From Type-B symbiont of Plautia stali (GTDB lineage: Bacteria; Pseudomonadota; Gammaproteobacteria; Enterobacterales; Enterobacteriaceae): a stretch of DNA of 33,422 bases. The notes under the pieces were generated by a model. That model did no database searches. It was not told where the DNA came from and saw only the letters and a program-made list of their open reading frames with translations. Below, in pieces: positions 12,027 to 22,249 of this stretch; the stretch's first letter is position 1; each line of letters begins with the position of its first letter. The stretch is taken from the NCBI GenBank assembly GCA_001485295.1, contig BBOA01000016.1, forward strand, positions 1-33,422, in the 5' to 3' direction. The translations under genes were made by a program, and so were the position numbers.

Positions 12027-12805
12027 TATTGTTCTCCGTTCTAGGGCGTCAGTCGACGCTGCAGGGCACGCAGCCCGAGTTCTAAAGTAAAGGCAATCAG
12101 CGTAATGCCCGCCAGCACCACGTCGGTTGCCAGAAATTCGCCGGCGGACTGTACCATAAAGCCCAGCCCGCGCGTCGTGGCGATCAGCTCTGCCGCCATC
12201 AGCGTCGACCAGCCGACGCCCAGCCCGATGCGCAGGCCGGTTAGGATCTCCGGCAGCGCGCCGGGCAGGATCACCCAGCGCAGCAGCTGCCAGTGGCTGG
12301 CGCCTAGCGACTGAGCGGCGCGAATGCGCACCCGCTGCGTGTTGCGCACACCCGCTAGGGTCGAAATCGTCACCGGCGCGAAAATCGCCAGATAGATCAA
12401 CAGAATTTTGGAGGTTTCACCGATGCTGAACCAGATCACCATTAGCGGCAGATAGGTGATCGGCGGCACGGGGCAGTAAAGTTCAATCAGCGGATCGAGC
12501 AGGCCGCGCACCGCTGGGTTGAACCCCATGGCGATGCCGACCGGAATGCCGATGGCCGCGGCGGCGAGATGCTGCCACAGCGTGGCGTCCATAAAGCCCT
12601 GAGGACTGGCGATCAACAGCAGCTTGCTCAGCACCTGCTGCTGTGCCGGCAGAAACAGTGGGCTAATCAGATCCAGCGCCGTGACGCTCCACCAGATCAG
12701 CAGCAACAGCGTCAGGCTCAGCAGGCTGAGCCTGAACGGCCGGGAAAAGGGCCAGCGCAGACGCCGACGCACTGCCGTGGTTTTGTCGTTGATCAGCGCA
12801 CTCAT
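12026..12805 (-). pseudogene. tauC: tauC, taurine ABC transporter permease, degraded
   Basis: Inner-membrane permease of the TauABC importer. The start at 12805 overlaps the tauB stop (ATGA). Conserved stretches are ISPLFLPAQQQVLSKLL and the permease EAA-like loop [20 protein letters not shown]. Relative to E. coli, about 12 residues are missing in frame after ATLWQHLAA, inside a membrane segment, and about 3 near [18 protein letters not shown] at 12041-12043 stands where E. coli has Trp after LTP. The ancestral TAA five codons later still overlaps tauD's ATG, showing the TAG is premature. The 254-residue remainder is open, but a lost membrane segment and a dead ATPase make function unlikely. 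Confidence 0.82.
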
Positions 12806-13335
12806 ACAAAGGCCTCCCGCTGTTCGAATACCCTGCTCAGTACGTATTCACTTTGTTCAATAAAAGCGGGATCAGATTTGATGGCGAGGTAGGGTTCGCC
12901 GTCGGCGAAGCGCTGGCCGAAATTCAGCTTCAGCCGCTCCACGATGCGGCCCGGTCCCGGTGGAAGCAGCACCCGCTCGCTAGCGCGAAATACCGCCTTT
13001 TTGATATCGTGCGTGATCAGGAAAATTTGTTTGCCGCTGTCGCGCCACAGCATCAGCAGCAGCGTCTGCATCTGCTCGCGGGTAAAGGCGCAGAGCGCGC
13101 CGAAGGGAAACACCACGCCGCGCTCCGCGCCCGGCCCACTGATGGTTTTGCCCTCCAGCGTAATGCTGCCCGACTCCACCGGCAAAAAGCCTGTGATCAG
13201 GTTTAGCAGCGTAGTTTTGCTGCAGCCCGACGGGCCGAACGCCACCAGCAGTTCACCTTTATCGAGCTGCAGGCTGATATCCTGCAGCGCGGGTCGTCCG
13301 GCATAACGCGCGTTGAGGTGAGCGATGCGTAGCAT
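12802..13335 (-). pseudogene. tauB: tauB, taurine ABC transporter ATPase, internal deletion
   Basis: ATPase of the taurine importer, 177 residues against about 255 in E. coli. The N-terminus and a Walker A are present, but the motif reads GPSGCSKTT with Ser for the usual Gly. After GAERGVVF the protein jumps to [17 protein letters not shown], so about 78 residues with the Q-loop, LSGGQ signature and Walker B are gone in frame; the D-loop Asp is also Cys. The H-loop (LITHDI) remains. The open frame is kept, yet a protein without signature and Walker B cannot hydrolyse ATP normally. Reading-frame length alone would make this look like a short ABC gene, so I class it as a pseudogene. Confidence 0.88.
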
Positions 13336-13345
13336 GGAGTTCTCC

Positions 13346-14225
13346 TTACTGTTTCGCTAGCGGCTCGCCAAAGCGGCTGGTGACGAAGTCGCTGTAGTCG
13401 GCGTTCGCCTGCGGTACTTTGTCCTGCTCTTTCAGGAAATTCGCCGTATCGACGATCGCTTTATTCACCGGCTTGCCCAGCTGCTCGACCTGCTGCTGCG
13501 CCGTGAGGTAGGTATTGCCTCTCACTAGCCCCGACACCTGCGCTTCCAGCACGCCGCTCAGGCGCGACAACTTGCTCAGGTTATCCGGCTGCTTCAGCCA
13601 CTGCTCCGGATTATCGATATAGGGTTTCTGCGCTTCAAGCGCGCTGGGGGCGAAAGCGGTCATGACGTCAGAGTGCGCCTGAGCGAAATCCTTGCGTACT
13701 ACCCAAACGTAGGCGCTGTCGATATCCCCGTGCTGCCAAGCGGCGATAATCGCAGGCGGCTGCAGGTTGACTAGCTGCACCTCGGTCGGCTTGATGCCCC
13801 AGTGCTTCGGCGCCGTCAGCAGGCTGTAATGAGTGGTGGAGATAAAGGGCACAGCGATTCGCTTGTCGATCAGATCTTTCGGGCTGCCGGTGTTTTTCTT
13901 CACCACCAGCGCCTTGAATTTACCCAGCTGCGACGCTAGTAAAAAGGCTTCGATCGGCAGCTGCTGCGTGGCGGTGACCGCCAGCGGGCTGGAGCCGATC
14001 TGCACGTCGCCCGACGCCAGCGCGCGCAGCACGCCCGCGCCGCTGTCGAACTTACGCCAGTCCACGGTGGCGCTGCTCTCTTTCGCAAAGGTATTGTCCA
14101 CCTGCGCCACTTTCGCCGGCGCGGCGGAGGTCTGATACAACTACCGTCACATTGACGGCCTGCGCCTGAAACGCCAGCAGCGAAAGCGCTGCGGCCAAAA
14201 TCGTTATACGTCCTTTCACTGCCAT
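13346..14225 (-). pseudogene. tauA: tauA, taurine-binding protein, frameshifted
   Basis: Periplasmic substrate-binding protein of TauABC, E. coli length about 320. The start at 14225 gives a signal peptide (MAVKGRITILAAALSLLAFQ) and VNVTV, then one extra base near 14138-14145 moves YQTSAAPAKVAQ and the rest into another frame. In the body, three residues are missing at QIGSSPLAV, and about 29 are missing where AYVW is joined directly to VVRKDF, a deletion between two VW-coding repeats. The final segment to FGEPLAKQ is readable. The 235-bp spacer 14226-14460 upstream holds the divergent promoters for tauA and the LacI-type gene; I see nothing else in it. Confidence 0.88.
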
Positions 14226-14460
14226 GATGTCGCACTCCGCCAAGGTCTTATGATGGTTGCAGTGTCGCCAGCGGCAATGATTTCATAAAGGAATTAAAAA
14301 TTATTCTTAATAAACATATGTTATTAGAGCATGCTTGGCAAAGCTGATGCAAAATCCGGTAATGGACCAGCGATTATTCAGACAAAATGGCAGACGCTCA
14401 CATTGCCGCTGTGCTATTGATATGGGTCCACTGTTACCGGCGAAAAAGAGTTGCTGCAAC

Positions 14461-15326
14461 ATGTCCATTGAGAAGCGCGCTGCTGATATGCGTCTCCAGA
14501 GCCACGGTATCCCGCGTGCTGAACGATCATGCCGGCGTAAAATCGGATACATCGGATACGCGCAAACGTGTGCTGACAGCGATCTCCGCCAGCGAATACC
14601 AGCCCAATCTGTTAGTGCGATAGCTGCGCACTACCCAAAGCAATATGCTGCTAGTGCTGATTTCCGATATCACCAATCCTTTCTGCTCGTGCGTGGTGCA
14701 GGGCATCGAAGCGGAAGCGCAGAGCTTATCATATCCTGCTGTGCAACTCCGCTTCCCAGCTGCGGCGCGAAGCCGCTTATCTCGGCCTGCTGGCCGGGCA
14801 GGATATCGCAGCTATTATTGGTATACGCCCTAGGTGCAGTGTGCGGAGTTTGATCCCGTGCTGCCAACCTCATCGGTTTCTATTGATAACCACGGCGCCG
14901 CACGAGAAACCGTACACTATCCGGCCAGCAAAGGCAGCCGCCACATTGGGCTGGTTAACAGCGATTTGCGCTACCTCTACTCGCATCAGCGCGAGGCGGG
15001 CTATAGCGAAGAGCTGGCTGAGCTGGCGCTGCCGTGGCACGGCGTGACCTATGCGGAAGCGATTTCATGCGAAGCGGGTAGCCAAGCGCGGCGCCAGCTT
15101 TTGCAGCAGCCAGAGCCGCCGGACGCTGTGCTGGCGGTGGGCGTGGTGCACGCCGCGGCATTCCCTTTACCCGCAGCCTGAACCCGCCGCTCAACATCGT
15201 CGTGCAGCCGATGTATCAGCTTGGCGCGCGCAGCGTTCAGCTATTGCTGCAGCGCATTCGCCGCCCAACGTCGCCGTGGTGCGCGAAGTGCTGCTGTGGA
15301 CGCGCGTCGAACATGCCTCCAGCTAG
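14461..15326 (+). pseudogene. LacI-family transcriptional regulator, degraded
   Basis: Remnant of a LacI/GalR-type repressor of unknown target. The start is my best guess: MSIEKRAAD shifted into VSRATVSRVLN, the recognition helix of a LacI-type HTH. The periplasmic-binding-like core follows (MLLVLISDITNPF, then SVSIDNHGAA and GLVNSDLRYLYSHQREAGY), with a large deletion around AVLAVGV and a final VVQPMYQLGARSVQLLLQRI in another frame. A TAG at 14621 replaces an expected Gln, and a 9-bp tandem duplication lies in the region after the HTH. It is divergent from tauA and convergent with the LysE-type gene. I cannot name the subfamily. Confidence 0.8.
14542..14559 (+). repeat. 9-bp tandem duplication in LacI-type remnant
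   Basis: ATCGGATAC occurs twice head to tail (14542-14550, 14551-14559), adding three codons (SDT-like) just after the HTH-coding part of the decayed regulator. Consistent with slippage. Confidence 0.7.
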
Positions 15327-15327
15327 C

Positions 15328-15842
15328 CTAGCGCCAGATCAGCAGCCCGCAGGCGGCGGTCAGCAGCCCCATCGCTAGGTTAAAGAGCGTCTAGGCGCGG
15401 CGGCTCTGCAGAATACGGTCAATCAGCGAGCCGAAGCCGATCCAGATAATCACCGCTACCAGGTTGACTAGGAACATGCCAAAGCTGATGGCCGCCACCG
15501 AATGGAGATAGGCGGAACCGGCCAGACTAAAGCTTGCGATCGCGCCTAGCGCCACCAGCCAAGCCTTAGAGTTGATCAGCTGCAGCAGACCGCCCTGCCA
15601 GAACGGCACCGGCTTCAGCAGCGCGGCGCCGGTTTCCAGTCATAGGCGGCGGTGGCGATTTTCAACGCCAGCCAGAGCAGATAAAGGCTGCCGGAGATCT
15701 TCAGGATAAGATGTAGCGCGGGATAGAGCAGGATCAGGCCGCCGACGCCGAACGCCACCATCAGCACATTACCTGCATGCCGATCATTAATGGCGGCGAC
15801 CCAGAGAAAACCCAACATTGGTAAAAACAGGCGCAATTCCAT
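15328..15842 (-). pseudogene. LysE/RhtB-family exporter, degraded
   Basis: Remnant of an amino-acid exporter of the LysE superfamily, usually about 200 residues with six membrane helices. The N-terminal part reads LFLPMLGFLWVAAI, then a damaged stretch where the family's PGPN motif should be, then NVLMVAFG joined to YPALHLILKISGSLYLLWLA after a deletion of about 30 residues. A frameshift near 15610-15620 leads to FWQGGLLQLINSKAWLVALG, retaining the second-half helices. A TAG at 15391-15393 follows SRRA where Trp is likely, and the old end LFNLAMGLLTAACGLLIWR runs to a TAG at 15328. It starts only 7 bp from the divergent yheT start. Confidence 0.85.
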
Positions 15843-15849
15843 GTGTGAT

Positions 15850-16835
15850 ATGGATCAGACAAGCCCTGACGACATATATTTTACGCTTGACGCGGCGACG
15901 CGCTTTCTGCCGCCGCGTGCCCTGCGCAATCCGCATCTGAAGCAGACGGTGCTGCCGCGCCTAATCGCCGTCGCCTGCTGCTGCGTCCGCACTAGAAGCA
16001 CCTCGACCTGCCGGACGGCGACTTCGTCGATATCGCCTGGAGCCAGGAGCCGCAGCAGGCGAGCCATAAGCCGCGCGTGGTGCTGTTTCAAGGTCTGGAG
16101 GGCAACTTTCACAGCCCCTACGCCCACGGGCTGATGCACGCCTGTCAGCGACAGGGCTGACTCGGCGTGGTGATGCACTTTCGCGGCGGCGAGCCGAACC
16201 GTCTTCATCGCATCTATCACTCCGGCGAAGCGGAAGACGCCGCCTTTTTTCTGCGCGGGCTGAAAACCCACCGCTGCGGTAGGCGTATCGCTCGGCGGCA
16301 ATATGCTGGGCTGCCTGCTCGTTAGGCTGGGCGACGCCGGAGTTATAGTCTCCGCAGCCGCTGCTGGAGCCGTGCAGCCTGAAGTTGCTGGAACAGGGCT
16401 TTTCCCGCTTTATATCAGCGCTATCTGCTCGATCAGCTGAAAAAGAACGCCGAGCGCAAGCTGCGCGCTTGGTCGAGCACGCTGCCGGTCGATCTGCCGC
16501 AGCTTAAAGCGCTGCGTCGCCTGCGCGACTTCGACGACGCCATTACCGCGCGCGTCCACGGCTTTCTCGACGCGGCCGACTACTATCGTTGCGCCAGCGC
16601 CATCTCACTGTTAAAAAATGTGCGCAAACCCCTGCTGATCATTCACGCAAAAGACGATCCTTTTATGGCTGACGAGGTGATCCCCCAACTAGAACAGCTC
16701 TCAGCCAGCACAACCCCATATCAACTCACGCCGTATGGCGGACACGTTGATTTTGTCGGCGGCACGCTGCGTCAACCGCAGATGTGGCTCGAACAACGTG
16801 TGCCGTAGTGGCTAATACAATGGCTTGTACCATGA
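15850..16835 (+). pseudogene. yheT: yheT, alpha/beta hydrolase, degraded
   Basis: Remnant of the YheT/ABHD1-type hydrolase, about 340 residues in E. coli. Readable blocks, in different frames, are NPHLKQTVLPRL, HLDLPDGDFVDIAWS, PRVVLFQGLEGNFHSPYAHG, GVVMHFRGG, EPNRLHRIYHSGE, the nucleophile-elbow region SLGGNMLGCLL, and KPLLIIHAKDDPFMADEVIP with a late GGHVDFVGG. Stops include TAG at 15993 (expected Trp), TGA at 16158 (expected Trp) and TAG at 16806. Several indels shift the frame. The end (CCA TGA, 16833-16835) still overlaps the yheU ATG. Confidence 0.92.
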
Positions 16836-17050
16836 TTATTCCTTGGCAACAGGTCGACCCGGACACACTCACCAACCTGATCGAAGCCTTTGTGCTGCGC
16901 GAAGGCACCGACTAAGGCGAGCAGGAGCGCAGCCTAGCGCAAAAGGTAGATGACGTGCGGCGCTAGCTGGAGCGCGGCGACGTGGTGCTAGTCTGGTCGG
17001 AACTGCATGAAACCGTCAACATTATACCGCGAAGCGAATTTCGCGGCTGA
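16832..17050 (+). pseudogene. yheU: yheU, two premature stops
   Basis: YheU is a 72-residue protein of unknown function (UPF0270). The reading frame is not shifted: [27 protein letters not shown], then TAA at 16913 where Tyr is expected, GEQERSLAQKVDDVRR, TAG at 16964 where Gln is expected, and LVWSELHETVNIIPRSEF to a TGA at 17048. Two in-frame nonsense mutations and no indel make this one of the cleanest examples of point-mutation decay here. Confidence 0.92.
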
Positions 17051-17067
17051 TGCGCCGCGGCCTTTTT
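17042..17067 (+). terminator. Rho-independent terminator after yheU
   Basis: CGCGGC (17042-17047), loop TGATGC and GCCGCG (17054-17059) form a perfect 6-bp stem, followed by GCC and five Ts (17063-17067). It overlaps the yheU stop codon and separates the yheT-yheU unit from prkB. Confidence 0.65.
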
Positions 17068-17111
17068 CGTGTTAACAATACTCATCGCCCTAGGTTACAG
17101 GAAGCTTCACC

Positions 17112-17981
17112 ATGTCAGCACGACACCCGATTATCGCGGTGACCGGCTCTAGCGGCGCCGGAACCACTACCACCAGCCTAGCATTCCGTAAGATTTTCCA
17201 GCAGCTTAGCCTGCATGCCGCCGAGCTGGAGGGCGACAGTTTCCACCGCTATACGCGGCCGGAGATGGATATGGCCATCCGCAAGGCGCGCGATCTGGGT
17301 CGCCATATCAGCTATTTCGGCCCGGAAGCCAACGATTTCGGCCTACTGGAGCAGACCTTTGTCGATTACGGCAACGCGGGCAAAGGGCAGTCGCGCAAGT
17401 ATCTGCACACCTACGATGAGGCTGTGCCCTGGAATCAGGTGCCCGGCACCTTTACGCCCTGGCAACCGCTACCGGAGAACACCGATATTCTGTTTTACGA
17501 AGGGCTGCACGGCGGCGTCGTGACGCAGCAGTATAACGTGGCGGGAAAGGTCGATCTGCTGGTGGGCGTGGTGCCGATCGTCAATCTGGAGTGGATCCAG
17601 AAGCTAGTGCGCGACACCGGCGAACGCGGCTACTCGCGCGAAGCGGTGATGGACTCGGTGGTACGCTCGATGGGGGATTACATCAACTTCATTACACCAC
17701 AGTTCTCGCGCACGCACATCAACTTCCAGCGTGTCCCGACCGTCGATACTTCGAACCCGTTCGCCGCACGCGAGATCCCGTCGCTGGACGAGAGTTTCGT
17801 GGTGATCCACTTTCGCGGGCTAGAGAATATCGACTTTCCCTATCTGCTGGCGATGTTACAGGGATCGCTTATCTCGCATATGAATACGCTGGTAGTGCCG
17901 GGCGGCAAGATGGGGCTGGCGATGGAGCTGATTATGGCGCCGCTGGTGCAGCGGTTGATGGAAGGCAAGCAGATCGCCTGA
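17112..17981 (+). CDS. prkB: Phosphoribulokinase-like protein PrkB
   Basis: P-loop kinase of the phosphoribulokinase/uridine kinase family; its physiological substrate in enterobacteria is not established to my knowledge. Length 289 residues, same as E. coli. Walker A AVTGSSGAGTTTTS lies at residues 9-22, followed by EGDSFHRYTRPEMD and FYEGLHGGVV. An AGGAAG site precedes the ATG. No lesions, although Leu CTA codons (for example SLAF and KLVRD) are frequent and fit the C-to-T pattern of the window. It stands alone between the yheU terminator and the yhfA remnant, so its survival amid decayed neighbours is notable. Confidence 0.95.
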   Translation: MSARHPIIAVTGSSGAGTTTTSLAFRKIFQQLSLHAAELEGDSFHRYTRPEMDMAIRKARDLGRHISYFGPEANDFGLLEQTFVDYGNAGKGQSRKYLHTYDEAVPWNQVPGTFTPWQPLPENTDILFYEGLHGGVVTQQYNVAGKVDLLVGVVPIVNLEWIQKLVRDTGERGYSREAVMDSVVRSMGDYINFITPQFSRTHINFQRVPTVDTSNPFAAREIPSLDESFVVIHFRGLENIDFPYLLAMLQGSLISHMNTLVVPGGKMGLAMELIMAPLVQRLMEGKQIA

Positions 17982-18203
17982 TCGATCTAGCGCGGTCGCA
18001 GATGGGAAGGCCCGATCGCGAAGACGCAAAAACGGCATCCCTGCCAGCTCGGCCCGCACGATACGCACCTCATCCCTGAGCTGTGCACGTTATCGGGTCA
18101 ACGTGCTGCATTGTTAAAAACGCTCCCGACGTTTTTGTCTATGGCGCGAGACGCTTTGCTCTTCAGTCTTTGCCACCCGCCCCTTGAGTTTAGCACTTTT
18201 TTT

Positions 18204-18373
18204 TTACAGCTCTATCACTTCATAGCTATGGGTCATCTCTACGCCCTTGCCCAACATCAACGCCACCGAACAATACTTCTCCGCCGAGAGGATCCACCGC
18301 GCGCCAAGGCTTTTTCGCTCAGCGCATTGCCGGTCACCATGCCGGTCACCACAAAGTGCAGATTGATGAAGCG
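18204..18373 (-). pseudogene. yhfA: yhfA (OsmC-family) 3' remnant
   Basis: Only the C-terminal third of YhfA, an OsmC-like protein of about 134 residues in E. coli, can be read: FINLHFVVTG, LSAEKYCSVALMLGKG and MTHSYEVIEL to TAA at 18204. Small indels put these in different frames, and a 12-bp tandem duplication interrupts the first block. The N-terminal two thirds are not recognisable. Its place, divergent from crp, is as in E. coli. Confidence 0.75.
18328..18351 (-). repeat. 12-bp tandem duplication inside yhfA remnant
   Basis: TGCCGGTCACCA occurs twice head to tail (18328-18339 and 18340-18351), turning VVTG into VVTGMVTG. Exact copies, consistent with slippage. Confidence 0.75.
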
Positions 18374-18582
18374 AGACAACAGAAGACAGTGGGCAAAAGC
18401 TGTGCTACAAACAGTGCTGAAAATAGTTCGTCTTGCTAAGGACGAAGACAGGACACATCAAGCACCTAGCGCAAAATAAGGCCCGAATAATCTCCTTAGG
18501 GGAAACGCTTGAAGCTTTCATCGTCTAGCAGTAAATAATTTCCCGGCATTTTGGGCATGATTACAACAGAGGATAATAGCGA
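18374..18582. other. crp upstream region
   Basis: No gene is readable between the yhfA remnant and crp. The last about 20 bp, with AACAGAGGATAA as ribosome binding site, resemble the E. coli crp leader. A 6-bp inverted repeat (TTCGTC at 18427-18432, GACGAA at 18441-18446) has an 8-nt loop. I could not place the crp promoter or its autoregulatory CRP sites with confidence. The prkB-yhfA spacer (17982-18203) likewise shows nothing I can support. Confidence 0.4.
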
Positions 18583-19215
18583 ATGGTTCTCGGCAAACTG
18601 CAAACAGACCCTACACTCGAATGGTTCCTGTCCCATTGCCATATTCACAAATATCCATCCAAAAGTACGCTGATTCATCAGGGTGAGAAGGCTGAAACCC
18701 TCTACTACATCGTGAAAGGTTCTGTTGCGGTGCTGATCAAAGATGAAGAGGGCAAAGAGATGATCCTCTCTTACCTAAATCAGGGTGATTTTATCGGCGA
18801 GCTTGGCCTGTTCGAAGAAGGTCAGGAGCGCAGTGCTTGGGTACGCGCGAAAACCGCGTGCGAAGTGGCAGAAATTTCCTACAAGAAATTCCGTCAGCTT
18901 ATCCATGTAAACCCGGATATTTTAATGCGTCTCTCTTCGCAGATGGCGCGCCGTCTGCAAGTTACATCAGAAAAAGTAGGCAATTTAGCTTTCCTCGACG
19001 TGACCGGACGTATTGCACAAACCCTACTTAACTTGGCGAAACAGCCAGACGCTATGACGCATCCCGACGGCATGCAAATCAAAATTACTCGTCAGGAAAT
19101 TGGCCAAATCGTTGGTTGCTCGCGTGAAACCGTGGGCCGCATTTTGAAAATGTTGGAAGATCAGAATTTGATTTCCGCACACGGTAAAACCATTGTCGTT
19201 TACGGTACCCGCTGA
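18583..19215 (+). CDS. crp: cAMP receptor protein CRP
   Basis: Global cAMP-dependent transcription regulator, a cytoplasmic dimer. Length 210 residues, nearly identical to E. coli CRP. The cAMP-binding beta roll has [20 protein letters not shown], with the cAMP-contacting Glu and Arg; the hinge helix has the usual Thr/Ser pair; the HTH ([19 protein letters not shown], residues about 169-190) keeps the Arg-Glu-Arg DNA contacts. Start supported by AGAGGATAA. Intact, followed by a good terminator. At least one CRP-type site remains in the window (ppiA-tsgA spacer). Confidence 0.99.
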   Translation: MVLGKLQTDPTLEWFLSHCHIHKYPSKSTLIHQGEKAETLYYIVKGSVAVLIKDEEGKEMILSYLNQGDFIGELGLFEEGQERSAWVRAKTACEVAEISYKKFRQLIHVNPDILMRLSSQMARRLQVTSEKVGNLAFLDVTGRIAQTLLNLAKQPDAMTHPDGMQIKITRQEIGQIVGCSRETVGRILKMLEDQNLISAHGKTIVVYGTR

Positions 19216-19228
19216 TTTCCTCTCACCC

Positions 19229-19265
19229 ACGGCGTGATCTCACCATCACGCCGTTACTGCTTTTA
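19229..19265 (+). terminator. crp terminator
   Basis: Perfect 10-bp stem ACGGCGTGAT (19229-19238) and ATCACGCCGT (19245-19254) with a 6-nt loop, then TACTGCTTTTAG. Placed 14 bp after the crp stop, where E. coli also has a hairpin terminator. The U-run is short. Confidence 0.7.
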
Positions 19266-19273
19266 GCGAAGTG

Positions 19274-20940
19274 ATGTGGCGTCGAATCATCTACCACCCC
19301 GAAGTTAACTATGCCCTGCGGCAGACGCTGGTGCTGTGCATTCCCGTCGCGCTCGGCTGGCTGTTTGGCGATCTGCAAAAAGGGCTGTTCTTCTCGCTGG
19401 TTCCTGCCTGATGCAACGTCGCGGGTCTCGATACGCCGCATAAGCGTTTCTTCAAACGTCTGATCGTCGGCGGCTCGCTGTTCGCGCTCGGCAGCTTCCT
19501 GATCCAGCTGTTGACCCTGAAAGCTGTGCCACTGCTGCTGAGCATCACCGGCGAAATCAGTCCGCTGCACGGTCGGCTGCTCTCCGGACGGCACGCTGGT
19601 GGCTGCGATCTTTACCCTGAGCCTTGATCGGCCGCATGGCGATCTACGTGCCGCCGCTGCTCTATATCGGCGGCACGCTCTGGTACTGCCTCTTCAACTG
19701 GTTCTGGCTGTGGAAAGAGCAGCCGATGCGCGAAACCCTAAGCCTGATCTACCGTGAGCTAGCGGACTACTGCGACGCGAAATATACCCTGCTGACTCAG
19801 CTCACCGATCCGGGAAAAGCGCTGCTTCCGCTGCTGGCGCGCCAGCAGAAAGCGGTCAACCTGATCAATACCTGCGATCAGAAGAAGATCGCTCGCTAGC
19901 ATTCCGACAATCCTGTCGGCCACTTCTGCTTCTACTACTTCAGCCGCATCGCACGCGTGCTGCACACGTAGAAGCCGCTTTATCAGCGCGGCCTGATGAC
20001 CGATCGTCAGCGCCTTCTGCCGCTGCTGCCCGCGCTGCGCACCGCGGCGTGCTTCGCCGTGATGCTGATGTTTGGCAGCGCGCTGGCGATGCTGTTCGAC
20101 ATTCCTAAGCTCAACTGGATCCTGATGACCATTATGTTCGTCAGCCAGAACGGCTACAGCGCCACGCGGGTGCGCATCCAGCACCGGGTGCTGCCTCGCT
20201 GCGCTTCGCGGTGCCGGAATCGCTGGTTCTGCTGTTTATGCTGGTGGTGACGCGCAAATATTACTGCTGGTCGATGATCGGCTTTACCGTCACGGCGGTG
20301 TACTCGCTGCAGCTGCTGTCGCTGAACGGCGCGCAGTTTTTACTGCTGCGCCTGATGGATACGCTGGATGGGCTGTCTCATCGCCTTCGGCGGCATGCTG
20401 TGGCTCTGGCAGCAGTGGCAGTGGGCTACTACGGCAGAACGCTCACGATGCGCTGGAAACCTATCAGGAGGCGAAGCCGCTAGCGAACAACGCATGAAGG
20501 TCAATCAGGCGCACAACGCGCTGTTTAACTCGGCTCAATCAGGCGATGCAGGAGCCGGGCTTCAACGAGCACTATCTGAAAGATATGCGCCTATATGGGT
20601 GAAACACAGCCAGTTTATCGTCGAGCATATCAACGCCATGACTATCTTGGCTCGCGAGCATACCATCATACTGACCGCGGACCTAGCGCAGCGTTATCTG
20701 CAGTCGTACGAAGTCGCGCTACAGCGCTGCCAGCAGCGGCTGGAGTATGACGGACAGGGATCGCAGACCAACGTGATGGCGGACGTGGAGAGTATCGATG
20801 AGGGCGCCACCACGATTTTGGAGCAGCATATAATGCGCATTCTGGAGCAACTGAACGTCATGCACACTATTTCGTCGCTGGCGTGCAGCCAGTGGCCGCA
20901 TCATGGCCGCTGCCTGATCAGGTATTTACGTAAAGGCTAA
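19274..20940 (+). pseudogene. yhfK: yhfK, FUSC/YccS-like membrane protein, degraded
   Basis: Remnant of a large inner-membrane protein of the aromatic-acid exporter/FUSC family, about 700 residues in E. coli. The start MWRRIIYHPEVNYALRQTLV is clear. A TGA at 19409 replaces Cys, TAGs at 19897 and 19969 replace Gln (IAR*HSDNPVG and HT*KPLYQ). Frameshifts occur near 19590, 20200 and 20380, and large internal pieces are missing, including the segment between LINTCDQ and KKIAR. The C-terminal soluble domain (VNQAHNALFNS, HSQFIVEHINAMT, LQRCQQRLEYD) is readable to the TAA at 20938, which abuts the argD stop on the other strand. Confidence 0.93.
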
Positions 20941-22230
<1,290 letters not shown>

Positions 22231-22249
22231 ATAAAAGGCAAACATAACT

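Noticed and set aside
14307..14552. Minus-strand open frame of 81 codons between tauA and the LacI-type remnant
   Set aside because: No ribosome binding site or recognisable family, and it overlaps the HTH-coding part of the regulator remnant on the other strand.
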